Shown: positions 18,237 to 27,133, counted from the first letter of the stretch. The stretch is 64,000 nt of DNA from CAVSWT01 sp963731745 (GCA_963731745.1 CAVSWT010000012.1:186001-250000); one strand, 5' to 3'. The notes: a model not told the origin generated them from the letters alone. A program made the numbers and translations.

Positions 18237-18848
18237 TTGAAGGTATTATTCATTTCTTTATTTGTTGTTATAGCCGATCAGGCTTCTAAGCTTTTAATAA
18301 AAGGTTTTTCTATCCCATTTTTAAACCTGCATTTTAGTGGATTACATATTGGGGATAGAATAAAGTTGTTTGATAAATTTTTTAATATAACTTTTGTTGA
18401 GAATCCCGGTATAGCATTCGGCATTGACTTTGGCGGTGAATACAAATTATTAATTTCCATCTTCACTATTGCTGCATCTTTAGCAATGCTTTATTATTTA
18501 TATATGAACCGTGAAAAAAGTTTAATGATTAGAATACCTTTAGCTATGATCGTTGGCGGAGCTTTTGGTAATTTGATAGACCGTGTATTTTACGGAGTCT
18601 TTTATGGATATGCACCGCTTCTCTTCGGTAAAGTTGTCGATTTTTTTGAAATAAAGTTATTTGGTTTTTACATCTTTAACAGGACTCTCGGAAATTATAT
18701 ATTTAATCTTGCTGATGTTGCCGTTACCGCCGGAGTTGTGCTATTGTTAATTGCATTTAGAAAAGAACGAAATGGAGTATTGCAAAAAGAAGCTGCTGCC
18801 GCAGCGGCAGTTACTTATGAACCTTTTCTGGTAGAAAATAAGGATTAG
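18237..18848 (+). CDS. lspA: lipoprotein signal peptidase (first copy)
   Basis: Membrane aspartyl protease that removes signal peptides from diacylated prolipoproteins. 203 residues with four transmembrane segments. Motifs: VVIADQASKLL near the N-terminus, ITFVENPGIAFGI, GNLIDRVFYG (catalytic Asp115) and YIFNLADVAVTAG (catalytic Asp160). The gap between the two Asp residues is longer than in E. coli LspA, a feature shared with the next gene. No ATG fits; TTG 18237 gives MKVLFISLF and a start matching its twin. A longer C-terminal tail ends AAAAAVTYEPFLVENKD. It lies in the ileS-dksA-lspA order common in bacteria, and one base separates it from the second copy. Confidence 0.93.
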   Translation: MKVLFISLFVVIADQASKLLIKGFSIPFLNLHFSGLHIGDRIKLFDKFFNITFVENPGIAFGIDFGGEYKLLISIFTIAASLAMLYYLYMNREKSLMIRIPLAMIVGGAFGNLIDRVFYGVFYGYAPLLFGKVVDFFEIKLFGFYIFNRTLGNYIFNLADVAVTAGVVLLLIAFRKERNGVLQKEAAAAAAVTYEPFLVENKD

Positions 18849-18849
18849 G

Positions 18850-19515
18850 TTGAGAGTAATTTATGTTTCCCTGCTGATTGTTATTGCCGATCAAATCTCG
18901 AAGCTTTCCGTTAAGGGCTTTTCAATTCCATTATTAAATATTAACTACAAAGGAATGTTTGAAGGACAAAGGATAAATGTCATCGGAGATTTCTTTAGAA
19001 TTACTTTTGTTGAAAATCCGGGAATGGCATTTGGAATTGATCCCGGACTTGATTGGAAATTGTGGATCTCAATTTTTTCACTTGCCGCTAGTATCGCACT
19101 TATTATTTACATTTATATAGCTAGAAATCAGCCCATGATTTTTAGAATTTCTCTGGCATTTATTTTAGGCGGCGCTGTTGGAAATTTGATAGACCGTGTT
19201 TTTTATGGCGTCTTTTATAATTATGCGCCTTTATTTTACGGGAAAGTAGTAGATTTTTTTGATTTTGATTTTTTTAATATTTCTGTATTAGGTAAAAGTT
19301 ATGACAGGTGGCCTGTTTTTAACATTGCAGATTCTGCTGTAACTGTAGGAGTTTTGATGCTTATATTCTTTTACAGAAAAGTCAGTAAAGAAGAATCTAA
19401 TGAAGCCGCTGCCGAACTTCAAAACTTAGCTTCAAATATTCCTACAGAAGAAAATAGTTCTAACGAAAATTTTGATAATGACAGCCCTGATAAAGGAAAA
19501 GAAATATCGTTTTGA
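18850..19515 (+). CDS. lspA: lipoprotein signal peptidase (tandem second copy)
   Basis: Second LspA, 221 residues, clearly paralogous to the gene ending one base earlier: VIADQISKL, ITFVENPGMAFGIDPG, GNLIDRVFYGVFY with Asp115, and VFNIADSAVTVG with Asp161. All catalytic residues are intact, so both copies should work. The start is TTG 18850 preceded by AAGGA, again with no ATG alternative. The C-terminal 40 residues are acidic and Asn/Glu/Ser-rich, unlike the first copy. The end overlaps the RluD coding start by about 38 bases. A division of labour, for example by substrate class, is possible but unsupported by the sequence. Confidence 0.93.
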   Translation: MRVIYVSLLIVIADQISKLSVKGFSIPLLNINYKGMFEGQRINVIGDFFRITFVENPGMAFGIDPGLDWKLWISIFSLAASIALIIYIYIARNQPMIFRISLAFILGGAVGNLIDRVFYGVFYNYAPLFYGKVVDFFDFDFFNISVLGKSYDRWPVFNIADSAVTVGVLMLIFFYRKVSKEESNEAAAELQNLASNIPTEENSSNENFDNDSPDKGKEISF

Positions 19516-20482
19516 AATACCTGATGGGAAGAAAAAAGAGCGTATCGATATTTTTCTTTCCAACACTATAGAAAACGCCACCCGATCCAAAGTACAAAAA
19601 CTAATCGATGCAAATCTTGTAACTGTAAATGGTAAGATTGTAAAATCAAGTTACCAGGTTCAGCCAAAAGATATTATAGAAGCATCTCATCCAATAACGC
19701 CTCGTCCAGAATTTGCCGAACCTGAAGAGATACCTTTAAATATCATTTATGAAGATGAATATTTATTAATCGTAAATAAGCCCGCCGGAATGGTAGCTCA
19801 CCCCGCCTATGCAAACTATACCGGTACGTTGGTTAACGCTTTACTTCATCATACTAAAAGTTTAAGCAAAGTTGATGAACCAGGTGTCCCGGCGGCTCCT
19901 TTGGGAAGGCCTGGAATTGTACATAGGATTGATAAAGATACAAGCGGGCTTTTGGTTGTTGCTAAAGATGATTGGACACATGCACAGCTTGCTAAACAGT
20001 TTTCAAAACATACTATTGAAAGAGAATATTGGGCAGTTTGCTGGGGATTATTCAAAAATAAAAAAGGTGAAATAAATTCAAATATAACTCGCAGTAAAAA
20101 AGACAGAAAGAAATTTGTTACAAGCAGTGTAGAAGGTAAAACTGCTATTACCTTTTATGAAGTGCTGGAGGAATTTGAATTCGCTTCTTTAGTAAAATTA
20201 AATTTGAAAACCGGCAGAACACATCAGATTCGTGTTCATCTTTCTTCAATTAACCATCCTATTTTTGGCGATGCAGCATACGGTGGAACTGATATTCGAT
20301 ATGGTGCAAGCTTTCCAAAAATGAAAAACCGTATAGAAAACCTTTTAGAAATTATGCCTCATCAAGCCTTACATGCTAAGACACTTGGATTTTTTCATCC
20401 TCAAAAAAAAGAGTTGGTTAGATTCGATTCTGATTTGCCTGAGGATTTTAAATTGCTTTTAAAAAAATTGAAAGCAAGATAG
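19478..20482 (+). CDS. rluD: RluA-family ribosomal large-subunit pseudouridine synthase
   Basis: Converts specific uridines of 23S rRNA to pseudouridine. 334 residues: N-terminal S4 RNA-binding domain (ERIDIFLSNTIENATRSKVQKLI), then the catalytic domain with GIVHRIDKDTSGLLVVAK holding the catalytic Asp, and the C-terminal KTGRTHQIRVHLSSINHPIFGDAAYGG motif. The RluD specificity is inferred from the S4 domain plus length; RluC is possible. ATG 19478 is preferred over TTG 19472; the coding start overlaps lspA copy two, so translation is coupled. It ends the yggS-rluD cluster. Confidence 0.92.
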   Translation: MTALIKEKKYRFEIPDGKKKERIDIFLSNTIENATRSKVQKLIDANLVTVNGKIVKSSYQVQPKDIIEASHPITPRPEFAEPEEIPLNIIYEDEYLLIVNKPAGMVAHPAYANYTGTLVNALLHHTKSLSKVDEPGVPAAPLGRPGIVHRIDKDTSGLLVVAKDDWTHAQLAKQFSKHTIEREYWAVCWGLFKNKKGEINSNITRSKKDRKKFVTSSVEGKTAITFYEVLEEFEFASLVKLNLKTGRTHQIRVHLSSINHPIFGDAAYGGTDIRYGASFPKMKNRIENLLEIMPHQALHAKTLGFFHPQKKELVRFDSDLPEDFKLLLKKLKAR

Positions 20483-20743
20483 CTTAATTGTTGTAAAGAA
20501 ATATAACAATACCTAAAAGCATACAACAAAAACTTAACTTGACTTTAGGTTTTCTTTTCGGCAAGTTGAAATTAATATTAATCGAAATTCACTGATAATA
20601 TGGGGTAAAATATGTTAGTCTATTTTGAAAACCGTTCAAATTTTTTCACATCAGTTTTAATCTTTCAAAACATTTATAAAATCTTCTTTATTAAAAATCG
20701 TTTTGATTTTTAAGTTTTTTTTACAAAAAGAAAGATTTTCCAA
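20483..20743. other. gap after rluD with a weak AT-rich terminator-like hairpin
   Basis: 261 bases without a supported gene. A 9-bp AT-rich stem TTAAAAATC / GATTTTTAA (20691-20699 and 20705-20713, loop GTTTT) with a T-run soon after could end the preceding transcript. Nothing else is recognised. Confidence 0.35.
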
Positions 20744-21823
20744 ATGACTAAAAAAATTTTCATAACATTATTATTTGCACATTAGTTTTAAACTTTAACT
20801 GTAAGCAAAATCCAATAACACCTCCTCCTAAAGATGAACCGGACACCACCAGCCACAGCTTTACCTGGCAGACATTTGAGTTTGGAGATGACGGCGCAAG
20901 TCCAAGCTCACTAAAAGATGTAGCTATTATTAACGACAGTGATATATGGGCTGTTGGTTCTATTTATTTGAATGACTCTACCGGGCAGCCGGATTATACA
21001 GCTTATAATGCAGTACATTGGGATGGAAACAAATGGGAGTTAAAAAGGATAACTGTAAATTTCAGAGGAAATCAAATTACACTACCACTTGAAGGAGCTA
21101 TTACTTTTTCCACGTCAGATATTTGGCTTGTTGGAAGTTTACCAATTCATGGGGATGGAAAAAATTGGACATTATTTGATTTAAGAACAACCCTAGACCC
21201 AGATATTTCTTTATCAAAAGGGTGGGGAGTAAATTCCAATGAAATCTATTTTGTTGGTAGAGGCGGGAGTTCGGTTCGTTTCGAAAATAATAATTGGGAT
21301 AAAATTAACAATGGGACAACAATTGAATTAACCGATATCTATGGAAATAATGACGGCAAAAGTATATGGGCGTGCGGTTATGCTATGGATTATTCTCAAA
21401 GCAGTATACTTAAATTTGACGGAACCACATGGAAAACTATTTGGTCAACTAATGCTGTTAATACTCCTCCTTACGGTTATCTTGTTTCAACAATTTGGGC
21501 TGGAGATAAGTATTTATATGTTGGTGCCGGAGATGGAATTTACCGTACACCATTAAATGGAAGTGATACAACACAGAAAGTTCTTCCGCTGCAATTAGGG
21601 CCGCACAGAATAAGAGGCAGCGCAGAAAATAATATTGCAGTAGCAGTTGACGATGGCTCAATCTGGCATTACAATGGAGCAACTTGGTTTCAAGAAACAC
21701 CAACAGTTCTGTTCAGGCCGTTTATATTCAATAGCAGTAACTGAAAATACAATTGTTGGAGTAGGCTTTGATGCAACTACATCAAATATAAAAGGGATTA
21801 TTATAATGGGGAGAAGAAATTAA
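20744..21823 (+). pseudogene. exported beta-propeller lipoprotein gene with two frameshifts
   Basis: Three frames together spell one protein. ATG 20744 begins a signal-type peptide (MTKKIFITLLFAH) that hits TAG 20783-20785. One frame back, the sequence continues as CTLVLNFNCKQNPITPPP, a lipoprotein-like end of signal plus Pro-rich linker, then a long propeller of repeats such as AVHWDGNKWELKRI, SIWACGYAMDYSQSSILKFDGTTWKTIW, up to TGA 21742-21744. A third frame then carries SIAVTENTIVGVGFDATTSN to MGRRN and TAA 21821-21823, a natural ending. So one base is missing near 20775-20790 and one extra lies near 21700-21730. The family resembles unassigned secreted propellers of Ignavibacteria. Decay or sequence error cannot be told apart here. 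Confidence 0.7.
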
Positions 21824-21857
21824 ACGGGAGTTATTATAATTCGGGGAGATATAAATT
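21794..21857 (+). repeat. imperfect 32-bp tandem duplication
   Basis: Two adjacent 32-bp units (21794-21825, 21826-21857) share GGGA, TTATTATAAT and GGGGAGA at matching positions. The first covers the last codons of the propeller gene (to MGRRN stop), the second is just past it, as if the gene end were partly copied. Confidence 0.5.
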
Positions 21858-21888
21858 CAATCAAATCTAATTACCAAGGAGGAGAATT

Positions 21889-21966
21889 ATGAAAAAAACT
21901 ATAGCTTTATTTATTCTGTTCATTCTGCAATTTAGCTTTAAGAATTATGCAGTTTCAACTTTTTAA
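21889..21966 (+). other. orphan 25-residue signal-peptide leader
   Basis: ATG 21889 follows a near-perfect AAGGAGGAG ribosome site and encodes MKKTIALFILFILQFSF and then NYAVSTF before TAA. It looks like the start of an exported protein whose body is missing. Another frame after 21955 stays open to about 22050 but has no recognisable content. It may be a decayed gene start beside the frameshifted propeller gene, or a short leader; real product unproven. Confidence 0.4.
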
Positions 21967-22058
21967 GGTGGAAATTAATCAAAATCAATATCAATCCTAT
22001 CGGAATTAATCCAATCTATTTTAAATTTCCATTAAACACATCTGCGAATTAAAAATAT

Positions 22059-22108
22059 AATGTTTATTTTAAACTACTTTTCTGAATAAATAAAAGAAAA
22101 TAAACATT
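22059..22108 (+). repeat. imperfect palindrome before the octaheme cytochrome gene
   Basis: Perfect 12-bp arms AATGTTTATTTT (22059-22070) and AAAATAAACATT (22097-22108), followed inward by a one-sided bulge and a further 5-bp pair CTTTT/AAAAG, with a 10-base loop. It ends 18 bases before the ATG of the cytochrome gene and just before its GGAGG. It may be an operator or a 5'-UTR stem. Confidence 0.65.
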
Positions 22109-22126
22109 GTTTTGATGGAGGATTAA

Positions 22127-23413
22127 ATGTCTAATCAGATTCCTAAAACATTAATCGTTGGTGTAGTCGCTACTGTTGTTGTTTTATTGATTATTTATCT
22201 TTTTACAAAATTGCCAAGCGGCGGTGAAAGCGGAACAATAGACACTGCAACTAATACTGTTGTATTTGATTCAGCAGATAAATGTGCAACCTGCCATAGA
22301 AGGGTTTCTCCGGATATTGTTAATCAATTCGGAATGAGTACTATGGCGCGAGCCGGAGTAAAATGTGTTGACTGCCATGTTGTTGAAAAATCAAATCCGA
22401 TGGGTAAAGAACATCAAGGATTTTTTATTACAAATTCCCCAACACCTAAACAATGCGCCAAATGTCATCCTGCAGAAACTAGGCAATTTGACCACAGCCG
22501 TCACGGCGCTCCTTCCTGGATGGCATTAAACGGCTTCGCAGATTTTTCACCGGAGCAGCAAAAATTTGTTGATCAAAACATCCCTGAAGCTAACAGAGGG
22601 CCAAATGGAATTATTACCGCCACAAGAAATTCGTTATTTGATATTGAAGGGCCGTCCGTAACACCCGCTGCGTGTCAGAGCTGTCACGCAATTGGTAAAC
22701 CAAATTTAGACGGCAGCATCGGCAATTGTAATAAATGTCACTTGAGACATGAATTTTCTTTAGAGCAAGTTAGGAAACCGGAAATATGCGGTCAATGTCA
22801 TCTAGGACCTGATCATCCCCAAATGGAAATTTATGAAGAATCAGCTCATGGGGTAATGTATGCTACTCAAGGAGAAAGATGGAATTGGAAACAAAAGCCG
22901 GGTAGGTTAACAACTCAAGATATGCCTGCCCCCACTTGCGCTACATGTCATATCAGCGGGTTTGGAAATCAGGCAACAACACATGATGTAGGCCAGAGGT
23001 TATCTAAATTTTTATTTGCTGCTGTAACTAGTGACAGGCCGAATAATGTTGAAGGAAGGGAAGCAATGAAATCAATTTGTGCGAATTGCCATTCACCAAA
23101 TTTTATTTCAAACTTTTACAGTAAAGCAGATAGCGTAACAGTTTTTGTTAACACTAAAGTTAAGGAAGCTTCAGAAATTATAGAAGGATTGGTAAAAGAT
23201 GGGATAATTACAAAAGAACCTTTTGCAACACAGATTAGTTTTGATGCTTTTGATCTGTGGCATTATTACGGCAGGACCGCAAAATTTGGCGCGTATATGC
23301 AAGGCCCGGATTATGTGCAATGGCATGGCATTTATCCTTTATTGAAACAGTTGAATAAAGTTAAAGAAGATGCAAAAAAATTAAGAGATGAACATAGAAA
23401 AGGAATAAGATAA
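22127..23413 (+). CDS. membrane-anchored octaheme cytochrome c, hydroxylamine oxidoreductase family
   Basis: 428 residues: one N-terminal transmembrane anchor (about 9-27) and a periplasmic domain with eight CxxCH heme motifs at Cys53, 80, 110, 183, 201, 221, 271 and 318. Family segments of the HAO group are visible: CGQCHLGPDHPQMEIYEESAHG, PTCATCHISG and a C-terminal LWHYYGRTAKFGAYMQGPDY followed by QWHG. HAO relatives oxidise hydroxylamine or, in the reverse-type enzymes of Campylobacterota, reduce nitrite. Which applies here depends on the cross-linking Tyr to heme P460, which I cannot place by eye. The start has GGAGG seven bases before ATG 22127, and the stop overlaps the next ATG (TAATG), so it forms an operon with the 8-TM protein. 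Confidence 0.9.
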   Translation: MSNQIPKTLIVGVVATVVVLLIIYLFTKLPSGGESGTIDTATNTVVFDSADKCATCHRRVSPDIVNQFGMSTMARAGVKCVDCHVVEKSNPMGKEHQGFFITNSPTPKQCAKCHPAETRQFDHSRHGAPSWMALNGFADFSPEQQKFVDQNIPEANRGPNGIITATRNSLFDIEGPSVTPAACQSCHAIGKPNLDGSIGNCNKCHLRHEFSLEQVRKPEICGQCHLGPDHPQMEIYEESAHGVMYATQGERWNWKQKPGRLTTQDMPAPTCATCHISGFGNQATTHDVGQRLSKFLFAAVTSDRPNNVEGREAMKSICANCHSPNFISNFYSKADSVTVFVNTKVKEASEIIEGLVKDGIITKEPFATQISFDAFDLWHYYGRTAKFGAYMQGPDYVQWHGIYPLLKQLNKVKEDAKKLRDEHRKGIR

Positions 23414-24285
23414 TGAGCCATTTTGAAATTTTTCATTTAGCAAATGTCAGGCTGCCTATGGAAAAGAACCGGCTGCTTTTAATTTTTGTAGGGATAAATC
23501 TTTTCTTTACAGGCATTGATGTAGCTCTTGCACATTCTATAAATAGCTTTGTACCTGTGTATGAATGGATTCCTATTTATTTCTTCCCTTTAGGGGCAAT
23601 GTCGTGTTTTATTATTTCTTTTCAGCCTGTTCCTAAAAAATGGACTGCACTGATTCATATTACTCTTATGATTATAGGAATTTTAGTTGGTGTAATTGGT
23701 ATGGCTTTTCACATGAACGCAGTATTAAATCCCTTTGGCCATCTAAGCTGGGCGTGGCTTGTATTTGGTTCTCCAATTTTGGCTCCATTAGCCTTTGCAG
23801 GAATTTCTTTGCTTGGTTTATACGGAATTACGGAAGAACTTCCCGGGCAGCAAGGTATGCTGAAAGTTCCAGGTATAGGAACTTTTCACGCCCCAATTTC
23901 AAGAGACAAACATTTTTTGTGGCTTGTTGGATTAGGTTTCGGAGCAAGTGCTGTTACTTCAATTATAGATCATGCTCAGTATGGTTACAATGTTTATAAA
24001 TTAATTGCAATTGTATTTGGTTTATTTGCTACTTCTGTTGTACTAACAATTGCTTTATCAAAAGAGTGGACAAAAAAAGATGAGTTCGTTTATTTTTGGA
24101 CTATGATAGCTGCTATTGTTATTGGAGTACTTGGATTTGGTTTTCACCTCTCCGCAGATCTAGCAGGGACTGGTGAAATTAGCCTTGAAAGAATGCTAGT
24201 GTTTGCACCTGTATTAGCACCGCTTTTATATGGTGATTTAGGAATGCTGGGATTAATCGTTGTTGGGCAGTCCGCTAAGAAGTAA
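23413..24285 (+). CDS. 8-TM membrane protein made of two repeats with paired His, partner of octaheme cytochrome
   Basis: 290 residues with about eight transmembrane segments and an internal duplication with a period of about 145 residues. ALAHS at His41 matches IIDHA at His187; GVIGMAFHMNA at His100 matches GVLGFGFHLSA at His245; the GSPILAPL and APVLAPLL stretches also match. Paired His in helices of a duplicated bundle are what one expects for b-type heme or quinol sites, so I infer an electron-transfer subunit linking the quinone pool to the cytochrome, in place of NapC/NrfH. No named family recognised. The start overlaps the cytochrome stop by one base (TAATG), showing strict coupling. 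Confidence 0.75.
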   Translation: MSHFEIFHLANVRLPMEKNRLLLIFVGINLFFTGIDVALAHSINSFVPVYEWIPIYFFPLGAMSCFIISFQPVPKKWTALIHITLMIIGILVGVIGMAFHMNAVLNPFGHLSWAWLVFGSPILAPLAFAGISLLGLYGITEELPGQQGMLKVPGIGTFHAPISRDKHFLWLVGLGFGASAVTSIIDHAQYGYNVYKLIAIVFGLFATSVVLTIALSKEWTKKDEFVYFWTMIAAIVIGVLGFGFHLSADLAGTGEISLERMLVFAPVLAPLLYGDLGMLGLIVVGQSAKK

Positions 24286-24352
24286 ATTATAGTTTTAAAT
24301 AATCACATTGTTGTAAATGCGTTTTTCTTATTTGTAAATATTAAGGGGAAAC

Positions 24353-27049
24353 ATGAAACCTTTTTTTCTGTATTCTTTATTCGCAATTATTTTTTTTCAA
24401 AATATCTTTGCACAGGGAAATGTTTATTTGGTTTTAGGTTCTGATACGGGTATATGGGACGGACTTAACACAAATTCATTTCACAACATATACGGCATCG
24501 AACTGTATTCCGACCCGAATAAAAATGCATATAAAGTGATGTCAGATGATTTTAGAAATCAAATTAAAGATTCTTACGGCAATACTCTTAAATTAACCTG
24601 GTGGATGATGGGGGGGAATATGTATAGATACGGTACAAATAAAAATGTCCCTACCATAAACATTTTACCCCTGTACTTAATGAAAAAATATCATGATGAA
24701 AAAATAAAACAATGGGGTGACGAAGTAAGTTTTCATTATCATACTTTTAAATGGTACGATTATGATGGCGACGGCGTGTATTTTTGGAATCAAGCACAAA
24801 TTTTTAAGGATTCGAAAGAAGATTTTGATTATACCTTAGCTCAATTTTTATTGGAAGAAAATGTATTCCCGGTTTCTTTTAGAAGCGGATGGCATTACAT
24901 GGATAATTATTGGCAAAACTATTTAGATGGTTTACTTCCGTTTAGCATGCATGATGATTACCCTTCAAAACATGTTGATGTGGATGAGCCGCTTGATAAT
25001 AATTATGATTGGTCCCAATCTTCGTCTCAATTCGTTCCATTTCATCCTTCATCAGAAAATTATCAACTGGAAGGTAATTTAAATGGCTGGGAGCTTCGTT
25101 CAAAATATATGGCATATATTGATTCAACTTTAATGAATTATATTTTTAATCAAGCAAAAAATGGAACAGATCAAGTTGTTTGTTTGTGGGCGCATTTACC
25201 GGAAGAAGATTTTCCGGATAATATAGTTCGCGTAAATAATATTGTACACAGTGTTGCAGCAAATTATCCGAATGTAAAATTCAGATACTGCACAGCAGTT
25301 GAAGCAATGCAGAGATGGATGAAAACAGCTGATACAACAAAACCTAATCTGCAATTAAGTGAACAGCTTAAAGGCGATGATGTAAAATTTATAATTCAAA
25401 CAAAAGAACCAATATTTCAGAAACAGCCTTTTCTAGCTGTGAAAGATATTTATGAAAATTATTCAATTGAGCAATGTGACAAAATCGGAGAATATAATTG
25501 GATAACTTCAAATAGTTTTACAAGAAGTAAAATTGCTAAAGTTGGTGCAGCAGTCACAGATACTGTAGGAAACCTTTCTACAGCTTTTATAAATATTTTA
25601 CCCGATGATATTTTTATAGACAATGATGATATAAACTACTCTGAATTAAAAGGCAGCTGGACTTCAGAACAGAATAGGTTTGTATGGAATTTAGATTACC
25701 GTCAATCAAATATAAATTTTAATGATTCTTCAATGGTCAAATGGACACCAACTATAAAGCAGAATGGAAATTATAACATTTTTATTCAAATCCCGTTTAG
25801 CGATAAACAAACGAAAAAAATTAAATTTCAAATAAAATCCGGTGATGAAATAAAAATAATAGACCCGGCTAATTTAAATTCAAATGAATGGAATTATCTA
25901 TCAACAAATTATTTTTATTCGAACCAGGATAATAATATTGAAATGGTTGCATACGGAGATGATTCCACAGGTAGTACTATTACAACTGATGTAATAAAAA
26001 TATCAGCGTTAGTTAGAGATAAACAATTGTTTGTTCCGCAAGAAATAGTAGAATTTGGAGAAATCCCCGAAGAAGATACCGCCAAAACAAGTTTAATATT
26101 AAAAAATTTAGGAACCGAAGATTTAAAAATTACTGGTATATCAGCCCCAAATGAAGCAATAACTTTTAATGTTTCTTTGCCTATTATCATAAAAGGAATG
26201 AAAAGTGACTCAATTAAAATTTCATTTCATTCATTAAATTCAGGATCATATAATGATACCATTTTAATTTATAGTGATGATCCGAACATTCCGATTTATC
26301 CAGTTACTTACAAAGCACACGTCGAACTGTATTTTAAATTGGTTGATAATGAAGATTCCGGTTCGTATAAAGAATTTGGAGAGTGGAATTATAGTTCAGC
26401 TAATGGATATGAAGGTTCAAGCCGATATGCATTTCTAAATCAGACTCCGCCAGCTTATGCAATCTTTACGGTACAACTTAAGAAAAGCGGAATCTATGAT
26501 ATTGAAGAAATCCTACCCACAACAGTTAATGCAGCAAAACAATCATTATATTTAATAAATATTGATGAGATAAATGTTGATTCATTTTTTGTGGATCAGA
26601 ATGACGGAAGCGGAAATTGGAAGAATATTAAGAGAACTTTCTTGCCGGCAAATGTTAATGTGGATTTGAAAATTATTGATTCAGGTGAAAATACACCAAA
26701 CGTTGTATTAAGAACGGATGCAATTAAATTTTCTTTGATAAAAGAAATCACGCAAGTAGAAAATAATGAAGAAGAAATAAGTCTTAATAGTTTTAGGTTA
26801 GATCAAAATTATCCTAATCCATTTAATCCCTCAACAATAATAAAATACTCTTTACCGAAAAATGAAAAAGTTTTATTAGAAGTATATGATATTCTAGGCA
26901 GAAAGATTAATACCTTAGTTGACCGTTTTCAGCAAAAGGGAATATATGAAATTAGATTTGATGCTGGAAATCTTTCAAATGGAATTTATTTTTATAGGCT
27001 GATTACGGATAATTTTACTTCAGTAAAAAAGATGGTCTTGCTAAAATAA
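24353..27049 (+). CDS. large secreted protein with deacetylase-like head and type IX sorting domain
   Basis: 898 residues. Signal peptide of about 20 residues (ending IFAQ). Residues 22-330 resemble the NodB/polysaccharide-deacetylase style: DEVSFHYHTFKWYD with two His near residue 128, RSGWHYMDN and VVCLWAHLPEEDF. Residues about 430-560 and 650-800 look like golvesin/CBM-type beta domains (DSSMVKWTPTIKQNGNYNIFIQ and AIFTVQLKKSGIYDIEEI), with a HYDIN-like domain (VEFGEIPEEDTAKTSLILKN) between them. The last 80 residues are the sorting domain DQNYPNPFNPSTIIKYSLP ... GIYFYRLITDN. So it is probably sent to the surface. Substrate unknown; the deacetylase call rests on motifs only. Confidence 0.8.
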   Translation: MKPFFLYSLFAIIFFQNIFAQGNVYLVLGSDTGIWDGLNTNSFHNIYGIELYSDPNKNAYKVMSDDFRNQIKDSYGNTLKLTWWMMGGNMYRYGTNKNVPTINILPLYLMKKYHDEKIKQWGDEVSFHYHTFKWYDYDGDGVYFWNQAQIFKDSKEDFDYTLAQFLLEENVFPVSFRSGWHYMDNYWQNYLDGLLPFSMHDDYPSKHVDVDEPLDNNYDWSQSSSQFVPFHPSSENYQLEGNLNGWELRSKYMAYIDSTLMNYIFNQAKNGTDQVVCLWAHLPEEDFPDNIVRVNNIVHSVAANYPNVKFRYCTAVEAMQRWMKTADTTKPNLQLSEQLKGDDVKFIIQTKEPIFQKQPFLAVKDIYENYSIEQCDKIGEYNWITSNSFTRSKIAKVGAAVTDTVGNLSTAFINILPDDIFIDNDDINYSELKGSWTSEQNRFVWNLDYRQSNINFNDSSMVKWTPTIKQNGNYNIFIQIPFSDKQTKKIKFQIKSGDEIKIIDPANLNSNEWNYLSTNYFYSNQDNNIEMVAYGDDSTGSTITTDVIKISALVRDKQLFVPQEIVEFGEIPEEDTAKTSLILKNLGTEDLKITGISAPNEAITFNVSLPIIIKGMKSDSIKISFHSLNSGSYNDTILIYSDDPNIPIYPVTYKAHVELYFKLVDNEDSGSYKEFGEWNYSSANGYEGSSRYAFLNQTPPAYAIFTVQLKKSGIYDIEEILPTTVNAAKQSLYLINIDEINVDSFFVDQNDGSGNWKNIKRTFLPANVNVDLKIIDSGENTPNVVLRTDAIKFSLIKEITQVENNEEEISLNSFRLDQNYPNPFNPSTIIKYSLPKNEKVLLEVYDILGRKINTLVDRFQQKGIYEIRFDAGNLSNGIYFYRLITDNFTSVKKMVLLK

Positions 27050-27133
27050 AAACAAGCGATGATTTGCCAATAATGAATTAAGTATTCTTTTTTAATATCT
27101 TTAAAAACTTAATTAAAAATTAAAATAAAATTT

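Noticed and set aside
20612..20713. 33-codon ORF beginning ATG 20612 with a GGGG-type upstream site
   Set aside because: Low-complexity Phe/Asn/Ile-rich translation ending inside a hairpin; no protein-like features.
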